Below are positions 53,601 to 62,375 of a stretch of DNA of 64,000 nucleotides, piece after piece (the stretch's first letter is position 1; every line of letters begins with the position of its first letter). Location: positions 1,240,001 to 1,304,000 of the forward strand of contig JACKIM010000002.1 in the NCBI GenBank assembly GCA_020638465.1, given 5' to 3'. Under the pieces are notes generated by a model, which ran no database searches, was not told the DNA's origin, and was given only the letters and a program-made list of their open reading frames with translations. The position numbers were made by a program, and so were the translations under genes. This DNA is from Geminicoccaceae bacterium. Its GTDB lineage: Bacteria > Pseudomonadota > Alphaproteobacteria > Geminicoccales > Geminicoccaceae.

Positions 53601-54005
53601 TCAGCCGGATCGCAGGCGTGCCGCCACGGCCGGTGGCAGGCGCCTGGGAAGGAGATTGGTGGAGAGAACGGCAAGTTCAACCTCGACGAGCACAAGTTCT
53701 TCGCCTCGATGGCGAATGGACTGGCTCATGGCCAGTCGCGCGCCCCGGATGCTGCTTACCGCGGTCACAACCTCAAGTTCGTCATCGAGCCGGGCGGGAC
53801 GGCGGTAATCGGCGGTGCAGCGCCGCACCACGAAGACGAGATCGTGTTGCTCGCGCAGATGGACATGGTCGAATCCCAATGAACGCAGAAGCTCCGTACG
53901 TCCACGTTCGGCGAACTTCAGGTAGTTGGCATAATAGACAATACCGGCGGCATCGGTGTCCTCGTAATACACACGAAACTTGATGGAAGACGCACGACCG
54001 CTCAC
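53601..54005 (-). CDS. ybgC: Acyl-CoA thioesterase YbgC
   Basis: 134-aa hotdog-fold thioesterase. YYEDTDAAGIVYYANYLKF near residues 13-31, in the 4-hydroxybenzoyl-CoA thioesterase pattern, holds the catalytic Asp in DTDAAG. It acts on short acyl-CoA or acyl-ACP and is a regular Tol-cluster member. The start is GTG 54005, overlapping the ruvB stop. Confidence 0.95.
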   Translation of the reverse strand: MSGRASSIKFRVYYEDTDAAGIVYYANYLKFAERGRTELLRSLGFDHVHLREQHDLVFVVRRCTADYRRPARLDDELEVVTAVSSIRGARLAMSQSIRHRGEELVLVEVELAVLSTNLLPRRLPPAVAARLRSG

Positions 54006-55048
54006 GACTCACCATCCTCGAACAGCGACGCCTGTTCGTCCAGCCGGGCTGGTGCCGACAGGCCCAGATGCTGCCACGCCGAGCGGGTGAGCAGCCGGCC
54101 GCGCGGCGTCCTTTGAACCAGCCCCTGCTGCAGCAGGTAGGGCTCGATCGTCTCTTCCAGGGTGTCGCGCTGCTCGCCCAGTGCCGCCGCAAGGGTCTCG
54201 ATCCCGGCCGGTCCGCCACCGTAATGATGGGCAAGGGCACCCAGATAGCGCCTGTCGAGGCCGTCAAGCCCCAGCTTGTCGACATCGAGCTGCAGCAGGG
54301 CCTGATCGGCTCCCGCCGCATCCACCGGCGTACCGCCGCCTACCGTGGCGAAATCGCGGACCCTGCGCAGCAGCCGGGTGGCGACGCGCGGCGTTCCGCG
54401 TGCCCGCCTCGCGATCTCCATCGCTCCATCCCGGGCCAGATCGAGCTTCAGCAGATCGGCACCGCGCACGACGATCTGCACCAGTTCATCCAGTTCATAA
54501 AAATTGAGTCGCGAGAGAATGCCGAAGCGGTCGCGCAAGGGCGTGGTCAGCAGACCCGTGCGAGTGGTCGCTCCCACCAGCGTGAACGGCGGAAGGTCGA
54601 TCCGCACCGAGCGGGCCGCCGGCCCCTCGCCGATCATGATGTCGAGCTGGAAATCCTCCATTGCCGGATAGAGGACCTCCTCCACTTGTGGACTGAGCCG
54701 GTGAATCTCGTCGATGAACAGCACATCGCGGGGCTGCAGGTTGGTCAGCAGGGCCGCCAGATCGCCCGCGCGGGCGATGATCGGCCCCGACGTCATGCGG
54801 AAACCGACGCCGAGCTCGCTGGCGAGGATCTGCGACAGCGTGGTCTTGCCCAGTCCCGGCGGGCCGGCAAAGAGCACATGGTCGAGCGCTTCCTTGCGCG
54901 TGCGGGCAGCCTCGATGAACACCTTCAGATTCGCCTTGAGCTGACGCTGGCCGATGAATTCGTCGAGCGCACGCGGCCGCAGGCTGAGGTCGGCATCCTC
55001 CGGCTTCTCGGCACCGTCGAGCAGGCGATCGGGATCGGAACGGTCCAT
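54002..55048 (-). CDS. ruvB: Holliday junction branch migration ATPase RuvB
   Basis: 348-aa AAA+ motor. Walker A GPPGLGKTT near residue 62, Walker B DEIH, sensor ATTR, and a C-terminal winged helix (RTPRGRLLT) for DNA contact. It is last of ruvCAB; the start shares one base with the ruvA stop, and the stop overlaps the ybgC start. Confidence 0.97.
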   Translation of the reverse strand: MDRSDPDRLLDGAEKPEDADLSLRPRALDEFIGQRQLKANLKVFIEAARTRKEALDHVLFAGPPGLGKTTLSQILASELGVGFRMTSGPIIARAGDLAALLTNLQPRDVLFIDEIHRLSPQVEEVLYPAMEDFQLDIMIGEGPAARSVRIDLPPFTLVGATTRTGLLTTPLRDRFGILSRLNFYELDELVQIVVRGADLLKLDLARDGAMEIARRARGTPRVATRLLRRVRDFATVGGGTPVDAAGADQALLQLDVDKLGLDGLDRRYLGALAHHYGGGPAGIETLAAALGEQRDTLEETIEPYLLQQGLVQRTPRGRLLTRSAWQHLGLSAPARLDEQASLFEDGES

Positions 55049-55656
55049 CAGCGCGACAGCTCCCTGAGGCTTTCCCGGATGAGCAGGTCGAGGCTAGCAC
55101 CATCGCCGAGCCGTGATTGCACCTGCGCCAGCGCGGCATGAGCCTCGCCACGACCATAACCGAGCGACGCCAGGGCGGCCAGCGCATCTCCCGCGGCACT
55201 TCCCGGCCCGGCTGCAATGGCGGTCGTACCGGCAGCAGACACCGACGCCGGCAGGCTGCCGACCTTGTCCTTGAGCTCGCTGACGATCCTACCCGCGACC
55301 TTCGGGCCGACGCCATTGGCCCGGGTCAACGGCACGCGATCCTGTGCACTCACCGCGCGGGCAAGTTCATCCGGTCCCAGGACGGAAAGTATGGCCAAAG
55401 CCACCCTCGCTCCAACGCCCTGAATATTCTGTAAAATACGGAACCAGCGCTGTTCGGCCGGGTCGGTGAAACCGTAAAGCGTAATCGCGTCTTCCCGGAC
55501 CTGCGTGACGATCCGCAGCTCCACCTCGCCGCCGGCACCGGGCACGCGGTGCAGCGTCCGCGCCGGGCAATGAACGAGATAGCCGACCCCCCGGGCGTCG
55601 ATCACCAGGTGATCTTCGCCGATTTCGGCCACCCGTCCGCGCAGCAATGCGATCAT
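55048..55656 (-). CDS. ruvA: Holliday junction branch migration protein RuvA
   Basis: 202-aa junction-binding subunit. N-terminal OB fold, helix-hairpin-helix motifs (IQGVGARVALAIL and ANGVGPKVAGRI), and a C-terminal RuvB-binding domain after a flexible linker. The start overlaps the ruvC stop (ATGA). Confidence 0.97.
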   Translation of the reverse strand: MIALLRGRVAEIGEDHLVIDARGVGYLVHCPARTLHRVPGAGGEVELRIVTQVREDAITLYGFTDPAEQRWFRILQNIQGVGARVALAILSVLGPDELARAVSAQDRVPLTRANGVGPKVAGRIVSELKDKVGSLPASVSAAGTTAIAAGPGSAAGDALAALASLGYGRGEAHAALAQVQSRLGDGASLDLLIRESLRELSR

Positions 55657-56162
55657 CGCGCCGCTCCCTCGAGGCTGCGGTTCACCTTCTGCGAAGTCAT
55701 ACGATAGTGCGCATGACAGATAGCGACCGCCAGGGCATCCGCCGCGTCCGGGCCGGGATCGCCCGCTGAAGGCAACAACAGCCGTACCATGTGACCCACC
55801 TGCTCCTTGGCGGCATTGCCCGTGCCCGTCACCGACCTCTTGACCTTCTTGGCCGCATATTCGCTGACCACCAGCCCGCTGACACTGGCCGCCAGCAACA
55901 CCACGCCGCGGGCGTGGCCAAGCTTGAGCGATGACAGCGCGTTCCTGTTCACGACCGTCTCCTCGACCGCTGCCTCGAACGGTCCATGGGAGGCAATGAT
56001 GCCGCGAAGTCCCTGATAGATGGTCTCAAGCCGCTCGGCCAGCGCTCGCTCGGCGGAACTGTTGACCGTGCCGCAGGCCACGAAACCCAGCCTGGAGCCC
56101 TGCGTCTCGATGATTCCCCAGCCCGTGCGCTGTAGTCCCGGATCGAGACCGATGATGCGCAT
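55653..56162 (-). CDS. ruvC: Crossover junction endodeoxyribonuclease RuvC
   Basis: 169-aa resolvase. The acidic active site begins with Asp in GLDPG (residues 5-9), followed by EETVVNRN and the final DAADALAVAICH aspartates. Start ATG 56162 shares a base with the yebC stop. Confidence 0.97.
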   Translation of the reverse strand: MRIIGLDPGLQRTGWGIIETQGSRLGFVACGTVNSSAERALAERLETIYQGLRGIIASHGPFEAAVEETVVNRNALSSLKLGHARGVVLLAASVSGLVVSEYAAKKVKRSVTGTGNAAKEQVGHMVRLLLPSAGDPGPDAADALAVAICHAHYRMTSQKVNRSLEGAAR

Positions 56163-56908
56163 CAGCTGCCGAGCTTCTCGAGAGCCGCCTCCGAGACATC
56201 GTAATTGCCGGTGACGCGATTGACATCGTCATTGTCATCAAGCTGTTCGAGCAGCTTGAACAGCGTGGGTGCCCTGTCGTCGTCAACGGGGACGTTCACC
56301 TGCGGCCGCCACCCGAGATAGGCCTCCTCGGGCGATCCGAAGCGCGCTTCCAGCACATCGCGAACGCTGGCGAGTTCGTCCGGCGCACAGACGATGTCAT
56401 GCCCGTCCTCGTTCGACTGGCAGTCCTCGGCACCCGCCTCGATCGCCGCTTCGAGCATGGTATCCTCGTCGGCCACATCGGCCGGGAAGCGGATCTGGCC
56501 GATACGGTCGAACTGGAAGCTCACCGAATTGGTCTCGCCCAGCGACCCGCCATGCTTGGAAAAGGCCGCACGGACCTCGGATGCCGTGCGGTTGCGGTTG
56601 TCGGTGAGTGCCTCGACGATCAGGGCCACGCCCGCCGGGCCGTAGCCTTCATAGCGCACCTCCTCGTAGTTTTCGCCGTCGGCACCCTGCCCCTTCTTGA
56701 TGGCACGTTCGATGTTGTCCTTGGGTACATTGGCCGCCTTGGCCGCCTGAACCGCGGTACGCAACCGGGGATTGTGTTCGATATCCGGCAATCCGGCTTT
56801 GGAAGCCACCTGGACTTCACGCAGCAAGCGCGTGAATTTCCTTGCACGCAGGGCATCCTGCTTGCCCTTGCGGTGCATGATGTTCTTGAACTGGGAATGA
56901 CCCGCCAT
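56162..56908 (-). CDS. yebC: YebC/PmpR-family protein
   Basis: 248 aa from ATG 56908 (MAGHSQFKNIMHRKG). Three-domain protein (TACO1 family); members act as DNA-binding regulators or relieve ribosome stalling at proline stretches. YEGYGPAGVALIVE and DNRNRTASEVR are family blocks. It heads the ruvCAB cluster. A longer upstream frame has no conserved content. Confidence 0.95.
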   Translation of the reverse strand: MAGHSQFKNIMHRKGKQDALRARKFTRLLREVQVASKAGLPDIEHNPRLRTAVQAAKAANVPKDNIERAIKKGQGADGENYEEVRYEGYGPAGVALIVEALTDNRNRTASEVRAAFSKHGGSLGETNSVSFQFDRIGQIRFPADVADEDTMLEAAIEAGAEDCQSNEDGHDIVCAPDELASVRDVLEARFGSPEEAYLGWRPQVNVPVDDDRAPTLFKLLEQLDDNDDVNRVTGNYDVSEAALEKLGS

Positions 56909-57211
56909 ACTCGCGATGACCCGTTGATGTGGAGGTTGGATGGTGATTGGGCGTTCTATAGCAGAAGTGCCTGAAATACCGCCAGACCGGTTGAGTGGCC
57001 GAATGCCGGTCGGCAGGCATGGATGCTCCATGCCCCGGCACAGAAACCCGCCGGCATCATCCGGCCGAGGTTGCGGATTCGGGTGGACGCTGTCCGATTC
57101 TTCGTCGCGTGGCGCCCGCCATTAAGACTTTGTTTAACTCCATCGGCCATGATGCGACCCGCCTACCACATTCCGAGCCCGGTTCAACCGTCCCCTTTGA
57201 GCGAATTGACC
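56909..57211. other. Divergent intergenic region, yebC / PilZ gene
   Basis: 303 bases. It contains the perfect hairpin GGCATGG-ATGCT-CCATGCC (57016-57034). TATAGA on the minus strand near 56958 may be a -10 for yebC without a good -35. The PilZ frame is open back to about 57020, so part of this stretch could be coding if translation starts early. Confidence 0.4.
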
Positions 57212-57574
57212 ATGGATGTGACTGACGAAAGTCGACCGACCACCCTGCCGGACAATCAGCCGCCCGTCGAGGAACGAAGACTGTTCCGGCGCTACGAATT
57301 CGGCCTGAAAGCCGCGTTGACCGACGGGCATGGATGCCGGCACGCCTGTGCCATCATGGACCTGTCGCTGGGAGGGGCAGCCCTGAAGCCGGGCAATCCC
57401 GACTGGAAGGGCACCACCATCCGTCTCGCCTGGACCGACCTCGGCCTCAACGACGGCCTCACCGCACGGGTCGTCCATGCCACGGACAGCGTTGCCCATC
57501 TGGCCTTCGAACTCGACGAAGCACAGGAGAGCGCCCTGACCATGTTTCTGGTGATGAGCCCAGCGACGCGCTGA
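57212..57574 (+). CDS. PilZ-domain protein
   Basis: 120-aa protein consisting almost wholly of a PilZ domain, a cyclic-di-GMP receptor. The RxxxR-type motif appears as RRLFRRYEF (about residues 22-30) and the DxSxxG motif as DLSLGGA (about 50-56), so ligand binding is likely. I use ATG 57212; ATG 57149 in the same frame is possible, as neither has a strong ribosome site. Stand-alone PilZ proteins often act as adaptors in motility or polysaccharide control; no partner is adjacent. Confidence 0.82.
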   Translation: MDVTDESRPTTLPDNQPPVEERRLFRRYEFGLKAALTDGHGCRHACAIMDLSLGGAALKPGNPDWKGTTIRLAWTDLGLNDGLTARVVHATDSVAHLAFELDEAQESALTMFLVMSPATR

Positions 57575-57596
57575 CGACATCAGGACCGCACCGGCA

Positions 57597-57628
57597 ATGA
57601 AAACCCCCGGAGCATTCACCCCGGGGGT
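57597..57628 (-). terminator. Rho-independent terminator of the ribose-type importer operon
   Basis: ACCCCCGG (57603-57610) pairs with CCGGGGGT (57621-57628). Read on the minus strand, the stem is followed by TTTTCATT. It lies 37 bases past the stop of the minus-strand binding-protein gene. Confidence 0.8.
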
Positions 57629-57664
57629 CTCAGGGTTCGAGATGAACCGGTCTATGCGCCGAAA

Positions 57665-58672
57665 TCAGCCGCCGATGCAGGTGTCAGCCGTCTCGGGCGT
57701 GCAGACATCCAGGCCGGTATAGGTCGGGTCGTCCGGATTCTTGCCGTCCTTCACGATGTCACGCAGGAAGTACATCGATTTGTAGCCCATCTCGAATGGC
57801 CGCTGACCGACCTGGCCGAGAGAGAGCCCCTCCTTCATCAGGTCCATCTGCACGGGAAGGGTGTCGGCGACAACCAGGGCAAGCTTGCCGCTGTCGATGC
57901 GATCCTTGTAGGGGCCCACAGCGGCGCGGTAGGCGTCGGGCACGAATTGCGGGAAACCGCCGGTCGGCAGGAACGCGTCGAGATCGGGCTCGCGCGCGAG
58001 GATGTCCTCAAGCTGCTGGTTGGCGCGCATGAAGTCATCATCGGTGTAGAGCGGACAGCCGTCGATCTCGGTCCAGCCGTTCTGGCCGGTGAGACGCTCC
58101 CCCGGCGGCTCAGAGCTTTCCTCGCCGGCCAGCGTGTCGCGAATGCCCTGCATGCGCTCATTGTGGTTGGCCGCAGCGGCACCGCCCGACTGGATGCACA
58201 GCGTCCCGCCATCGGGCTTGAGTTCCATCGCGCGCTTGGCGAGATTCACGCCGATGTCGTAGTTCTTGGTGCCGACATAGGCGATGCGCAGGTCCTTGTT
58301 CTCGGGCAGGAGATCACTGTCCCATGTCAGCACGGGGATGCCGGCGGCCTTGGCTTCGAGCAACGGTGCCACCACCGCGGCGGCATTCGAAGGCGAAACG
58401 GCGATTCCGGCAACGCCGCGGGCGACCACGTCGGACAGCACCTGCACCTGCTCCTCGCCGCCGCCATGCTCGCCAGGGCCGATATAGAGGCACTCGATGT
58501 CGCCGAGTTCCTCCTCGGCCTTCTTGCAGCCGTCACGGGCCTGGTCGAAGAACGGGTTGTTGGTGTTCTTCGGCACCAGCGCAAAGATCAGCTTGTCCTG
58601 GGCCTGGCTCTCGCCGGCGCCGAACGACAGGGCAAACGCGGTTGCGACCGCACCCAAAAGCAGCTTCTTCAT
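57665..58672 (-). CDS. Ribose-type ABC transporter binding protein
   Basis: 335-aa periplasmic receptor of the RbsB-like (peripla_BP_4) class. The signal peptide is residues 1-24 (SQA/QD). LIFALVPKNTNNPFFDQARDGC is split across the first strand and helix, and ARGVAGIAVSPSNAAA follows. Two pairs of cysteines (including CTPETADTC at the end) suggest a disulfide. GGGAGG lies about 10 bases upstream of ATG 58672. It is last in the order ATPase-permease-receptor. The ligand is probably a sugar or polyol. Confidence 0.9.
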   Translation of the reverse strand: MKKLLLGAVATAFALSFGAGESQAQDKLIFALVPKNTNNPFFDQARDGCKKAEEELGDIECLYIGPGEHGGGEEQVQVLSDVVARGVAGIAVSPSNAAAVVAPLLEAKAAGIPVLTWDSDLLPENKDLRIAYVGTKNYDIGVNLAKRAMELKPDGGTLCIQSGGAAAANHNERMQGIRDTLAGEESSEPPGERLTGQNGWTEIDGCPLYTDDDFMRANQQLEDILAREPDLDAFLPTGGFPQFVPDAYRAAVGPYKDRIDSGKLALVVADTLPVQMDLMKEGLSLGQVGQRPFEMGYKSMYFLRDIVKDGKNPDDPTYTGLDVCTPETADTCIGG

Positions 58673-58753
58673 TTTCGGATAACCTCCCGGTTGGATGAAG
58701 CCTGGCTATTGACAAGGAAAGACAATCGACGACGTGCTTGAGGTTGGAAGCGC

Positions 58754-59791
58754 TCAGCCGCTGGCCCTTGCGCGCAACCTCTCGAGCAGGACGGCGAGAA
58801 TGATGAACAAGCCGACGAAAAGGTCGTACCAATTGGCATCGACACCGAACATGATGAGCGAATTCCGGATCAGGAAGATCAGCGCGGCGCCGATGAAGGC
58901 ACCGTAGATGCTGCCCTTCCCGCCCATCAGGTTCGCACCGCCGATGACGGTGGCAGCGATGACATACAACTCGTAGGTCTTGCCCATGCCATTGCTGGCC
59001 GACCCTCCATAACCCGCGGTAAGGACCCCGGCGATGGCCGCGGTGATGCCCGCGAGCATGTAGACCTCGATCTTGATCCGGTCGACGGGAATGCCCGTGA
59101 GGCGGGCCGCCTGCTCGTTGCCGCCGATGGCGAAGAGATAGCGGCCCCATGACGTCGTGCGCAGCACGATCGACATGACCAGCGCCATCACGATCAGCAC
59201 GACGAAGAGATTGGAGACCGGCAGCCCCTCGGCGTCGAACCAGGGCAGGATGAGCCGCCCGCCGCCGAGCCACTTGAAGACCTCGCCACCATCGCCGAAC
59301 TGGTAGATGACCCGGTTCTCCGAGGCAACGATCGCCAGCGACCGGGCGATGGACAGCATGCCGAGCGTCACGACGAACGGCGGCAGCTTCAGCCGCGCGA
59401 TCAGCATGCCGTTGACCGCACCGACCAGGCCTCCGGCAAGCAGGCCGGCGATGACGGCGACGTACCATCCCGCCCCGGCTTCCAGGAGTCGTGCGGCAAC
59501 GATGGCCGAGAGGGCCATCACCGACCCCACGGACAGGTCGATGCCGCCGGTGATGATCACCGCCGTCATGCCCATGGCGATGATGCCGATGGCGGAGAAG
59601 TTCCGGGTGATATTGTAGAAATTGTTCTTGGTGGCGAAGCTCTCCTGCTCGGCAGCGGTGGCGACGCAGATCAGGATGACGACGACAGTCACCCAGAACG
59701 CCTGGTTGGAGAGGATGGCCTGCAGCCAGTTCTGCTCCTTGATCTCGGTGATATCCGAGATATCAACCGACGATGTGCCCGAATTGCTCAT
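58754..59791 (-). CDS. Ribose-type ABC transporter permease
   Basis: 345-aa RbsC-like permease with eight to ten hydrophobic segments. GGIDLSVGSVMALS and GLPVSNLFV are typical, as is the late AATVIGGANLMGGKGS block. The start overlaps the ATPase stop (ATGA). It is followed 81 bases later by the receptor gene. Confidence 0.93.
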   Translation of the reverse strand: MSNSGTSSVDISDITEIKEQNWLQAILSNQAFWVTVVVILICVATAAEQESFATKNNFYNITRNFSAIGIIAMGMTAVIITGGIDLSVGSVMALSAIVAARLLEAGAGWYVAVIAGLLAGGLVGAVNGMLIARLKLPPFVVTLGMLSIARSLAIVASENRVIYQFGDGGEVFKWLGGGRLILPWFDAEGLPVSNLFVVLIVMALVMSIVLRTTSWGRYLFAIGGNEQAARLTGIPVDRIKIEVYMLAGITAAIAGVLTAGYGGSASNGMGKTYELYVIAATVIGGANLMGGKGSIYGAFIGAALIFLIRNSLIMFGVDANWYDLFVGLFIILAVLLERLRARASG

Positions 59792-60528
59792 GCCGCCGCG
59801 ATCGCTCCGGTGATCAGGCCCGTGATTTCCTCGGGCGAAGTGTCCTCAACGCGTTTTTCCGCCACCTTCGCGCCACGGCGCAGGACCGCCACGTGCGAAC
59901 ACACCTCGAATACGTCAGGCATGCGGTGGCTGATGAGAATGATGGCGATGCCCTGGTCCCGCAGGCGCTTGATCAGTTCGAGAACCTCGTGCACCTGCCG
60001 GACGGAGATGGCGGCCGTGGGTTCGTCCATCAACACGATCTTGGGTGCACTCAGCCGCGTGCGGGCAATGGCGACCGCCTGCCGCTGACCGCCCGACATC
60101 TGCCGTACCAGGTCGCGCGGGCGCGTCTCCGACTTCAGTTCCTCGAACAACTCGCCGGCACGGCGGAACATGGAGCCGAAATCCAGGAAATTGACCGGGC
60201 CCACCTTGCGCTTCAGTTCCCGACCGAGAAAGATGTTCGCGGCCGCCGAGAGATTGTCGCAAAGTGCAAGATCCTGATAGACAACCTCGATTCCGGCCTC
60301 GCGGGCATCAAGGGGCTTGTCGAAGACGACCGGAGTGCCGTCGATGCGGATCTCGCCCCGGCTCGGCGGAAAATTGCCGGCGATGATCTTGACCATGGTC
60401 GACTTGCCGGCGCCGTTGTCGCCCATCAGGCCGAGAACCTCGCCAGCCTCAAGCGTGAGATCAACCCCGCGCAACGCTTCGATTGCACCGAAATGCTTGG
60501 CTATTCCCCGCAGTTCGAGTAACGCCAT
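59788..60528 (-). CDS. Ribose-type ABC transporter ATP-binding protein, single domain
   Basis: 246-aa ATPase: Walker A GDNGAGKST, signature MSGGQRQAV, Walker B VLMDEPTAA. It resembles one half of RbsA, so the working importer needs two copies. GGGAGG precedes ATG 60528. It heads the operon, divergent from an aldolase gene 169 bases away, which suggests a shared catabolic pathway. Confidence 0.93.
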   Translation of the reverse strand: MALLELRGIAKHFGAIEALRGVDLTLEAGEVLGLMGDNGAGKSTMVKIIAGNFPPSRGEIRIDGTPVVFDKPLDAREAGIEVVYQDLALCDNLSAAANIFLGRELKRKVGPVNFLDFGSMFRRAGELFEELKSETRPRDLVRQMSGGQRQAVAIARTRLSAPKIVLMDEPTAAISVRQVHEVLELIKRLRDQGIAIILISHRMPDVFEVCSHVAVLRRGAKVAEKRVEDTSPEEITGLITGAIAAA

Positions 60529-60697
60529 TGGACCTCCCTGTCACCGAGAGCGTGCTTGCCGCAGCTTTCAAGCCCTGATCGGATTATCCTTGATTGCGAG
60601 GAGCATACACGGCGAGAAGCCATGGTAAAGCCCTTGTTTGCAGGATGTCCCACCCGGTTGCGCGGCATCGATCCAACAGTTGAAGAGGGTCAACGAT

Positions 60698-61588
60698 TTG
60701 AAACCCGTTCCAGGCGGAATCCATCCCATCGTCTATGCATTCTTCGATGGCGATGATCGACTCGACCGACATGCCATGCGCCGGCAGGCGGAAGCCTGCA
60801 TCGCCGCGGGCTCCCACGGCATTGCCGCGCTGGGACTGGCCACCGAGGTACGAAAACTGACACCCGGGGAACGTCGACAGGTGATGCACTGGCTGATCGA
60901 GGACGTCGCCGGACGACTGCCGGTGGCCATCACGATCTACGGCCGCAGCGTCGACGAGCAGGCCGCCTTCGTCGCCGAGGCCGCCGCCGCGGGTGCCGCC
61001 TGGGTCATTCTCCAGCCGCCGCCCGAGCGCATCGACGAGGCGGAGCTGATCCGCTTCTTCGGCCGCATCGCCGATCGCTCGCCGGTCCCGGTGGCCATCC
61101 AGAACGCCCCCCAATATATCGGCTTCGGGTTGACAGCGGACGGCATTATCGACTTGTGCCGCCAGCATGCGAATGTCCGCCTTCTCAAGGCCGAAGCCTC
61201 GGCGGTCGAACTGGCGCACCTGCATGCGACACTGGGCGACACGGTCTCGATCTTCAATGGCCGCGGAGGCCTCGAACTGCCCGATATCCTGCGCGCCGGC
61301 TGCGCCGGCCTGATCCCGGCCCCGGAACTCCTCGACATTCACCTCCGCATTCATGCAGCCTACGTATCGGGTGATGCCGCCCGGGCCGATGCGCTCTATG
61401 CCCAGGTCCTGCCCTGCATCACGTTCCTGATGCAGTCCGTCGACCAGTTCCTGTGCTACGGCAAGCGAATCACCGCCCGGCGGCTGGGGCTGGAGCACGT
61501 CAACGATCGCGACCCCTGCCAGAAGCCCGACCCATTCGGCCTTGCCTGCATGGAGCGCTACAGCCGCAACCTCCCGGCCTTCGACTGA
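60698..61588 (+). CDS. DHDPS/NAL-family aldolase or dehydratase
   Basis: 296 aa from TTG 60698, eight bases after AGAGGG; the ATG at 60638 would add 20 residues unlike the family. TIM-barrel class I aldolase with the Schiff-base lysine at Lys164 (RLLKAEAS). The tyrosine that true dihydrodipicolinate synthases carry in YNVP is replaced (IQNAPQY), so lysine synthesis is unlikely. A sugar-acid aldolase or dehydratase role fits the divergent sugar importer. The exact substrate is unknown. Confidence 0.82.
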   Translation: MKPVPGGIHPIVYAFFDGDDRLDRHAMRRQAEACIAAGSHGIAALGLATEVRKLTPGERRQVMHWLIEDVAGRLPVAITIYGRSVDEQAAFVAEAAAAGAAWVILQPPPERIDEAELIRFFGRIADRSPVPVAIQNAPQYIGFGLTADGIIDLCRQHANVRLLKAEASAVELAHLHATLGDTVSIFNGRGGLELPDILRAGCAGLIPAPELLDIHLRIHAAYVSGDAARADALYAQVLPCITFLMQSVDQFLCYGKRITARRLGLEHVNDRDPCQKPDPFGLACMERYSRNLPAFD

Positions 61589-61713
61589 TGGAAGCCCTCC
61601 GGTCGTGCCGGCCAGGAGCAGGGTCGAACCGAATGCAATCCGATCGCCTCCCCACTCCCCGATTGAACGCCTTGCGTGACCATTCGGGCGATTCGACATG
61701 AACAAAATGGATT

Positions 61714-62229
61714 TCAGCGGATTTCGATGACCTCGACATGGCGGACCGACATCGCCGAGGTCACGAGGTCCTGCCGGTCACGATCCATCCGGGGGAACAC
61801 AAGGGCGAAATCGACACGGCTTCCGGCTCGATCCGCTTTTGCCGTCTCGACCTGCAGAAAGCCGCCCTTGCGCAGGACTTCACCGAGGGGAAGCCCTACC
61901 GCCGAACCGTTGGCCCGGCGCAGGCACAGCTGTTCCCCCTCAAGCGACAGCCTGCGCAAGAGGTCCGCCAGCACGATCCCCCGAACCCGTCGTGGCTCGG
62001 GCATCCACGGCGCATGAGTTTCCAGTGAGGAAAAACCGATATTCCGCAGTCGCGTCTCGTCGAGCATGATCCGCGACAGGCCCGTCTCGATCGCGAGGTG
62101 CCGCGCCATGCTGCCCATCACCGGCGGCATCGCTTGCACGGGCGCGAACCCGGCCAGGAATCCGGCCAGCAGCAATGCGGGCATCCACGCTGCTCCCGGG
62201 GACGAGGTGGTCTTTCTTGGCGCTTCCAT
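61714..62229 (-). CDS. Small secreted protein, molybdopterin-oxidoreductase-like
   Basis: 171 aa from ATG 62229 (AGGA 8 bases upstream); a GTG at 62247 is an alternative. A signal peptide is visible to about residue 34 (PVQA/MP). The rest follows the order of short sulfite-oxidase-fold proteins: THAPW, then VRGIVLADLLRRL, then LPLGEVL, then FALVFPR, then VRHVEVIEI. The usual cofactor cysteine is not seen, so cofactor binding is doubtful. It stands alone between genes on the other strand. Confidence 0.5.
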   Translation of the reverse strand: MEAPRKTTSSPGAAWMPALLLAGFLAGFAPVQAMPPVMGSMARHLAIETGLSRIMLDETRLRNIGFSSLETHAPWMPEPRRVRGIVLADLLRRLSLEGEQLCLRRANGSAVGLPLGEVLRKGGFLQVETAKADRAGSRVDFALVFPRMDRDRQDLVTSAMSVRHVEVIEIR

Positions 62230-62375
62230 GCCGGCATCCTGGCACACCAGATGTTAAGAAATTGCCAGCCTTCCGGCTATTTCGGCAAGCGGAAGCCATG
62301 TCGGTGGCCACGCCGCCCCTTGTTGGTTATGCTTCCGTTTCAGAAGGCTAGGGAAACCGCGACAAGGAGAACAAA

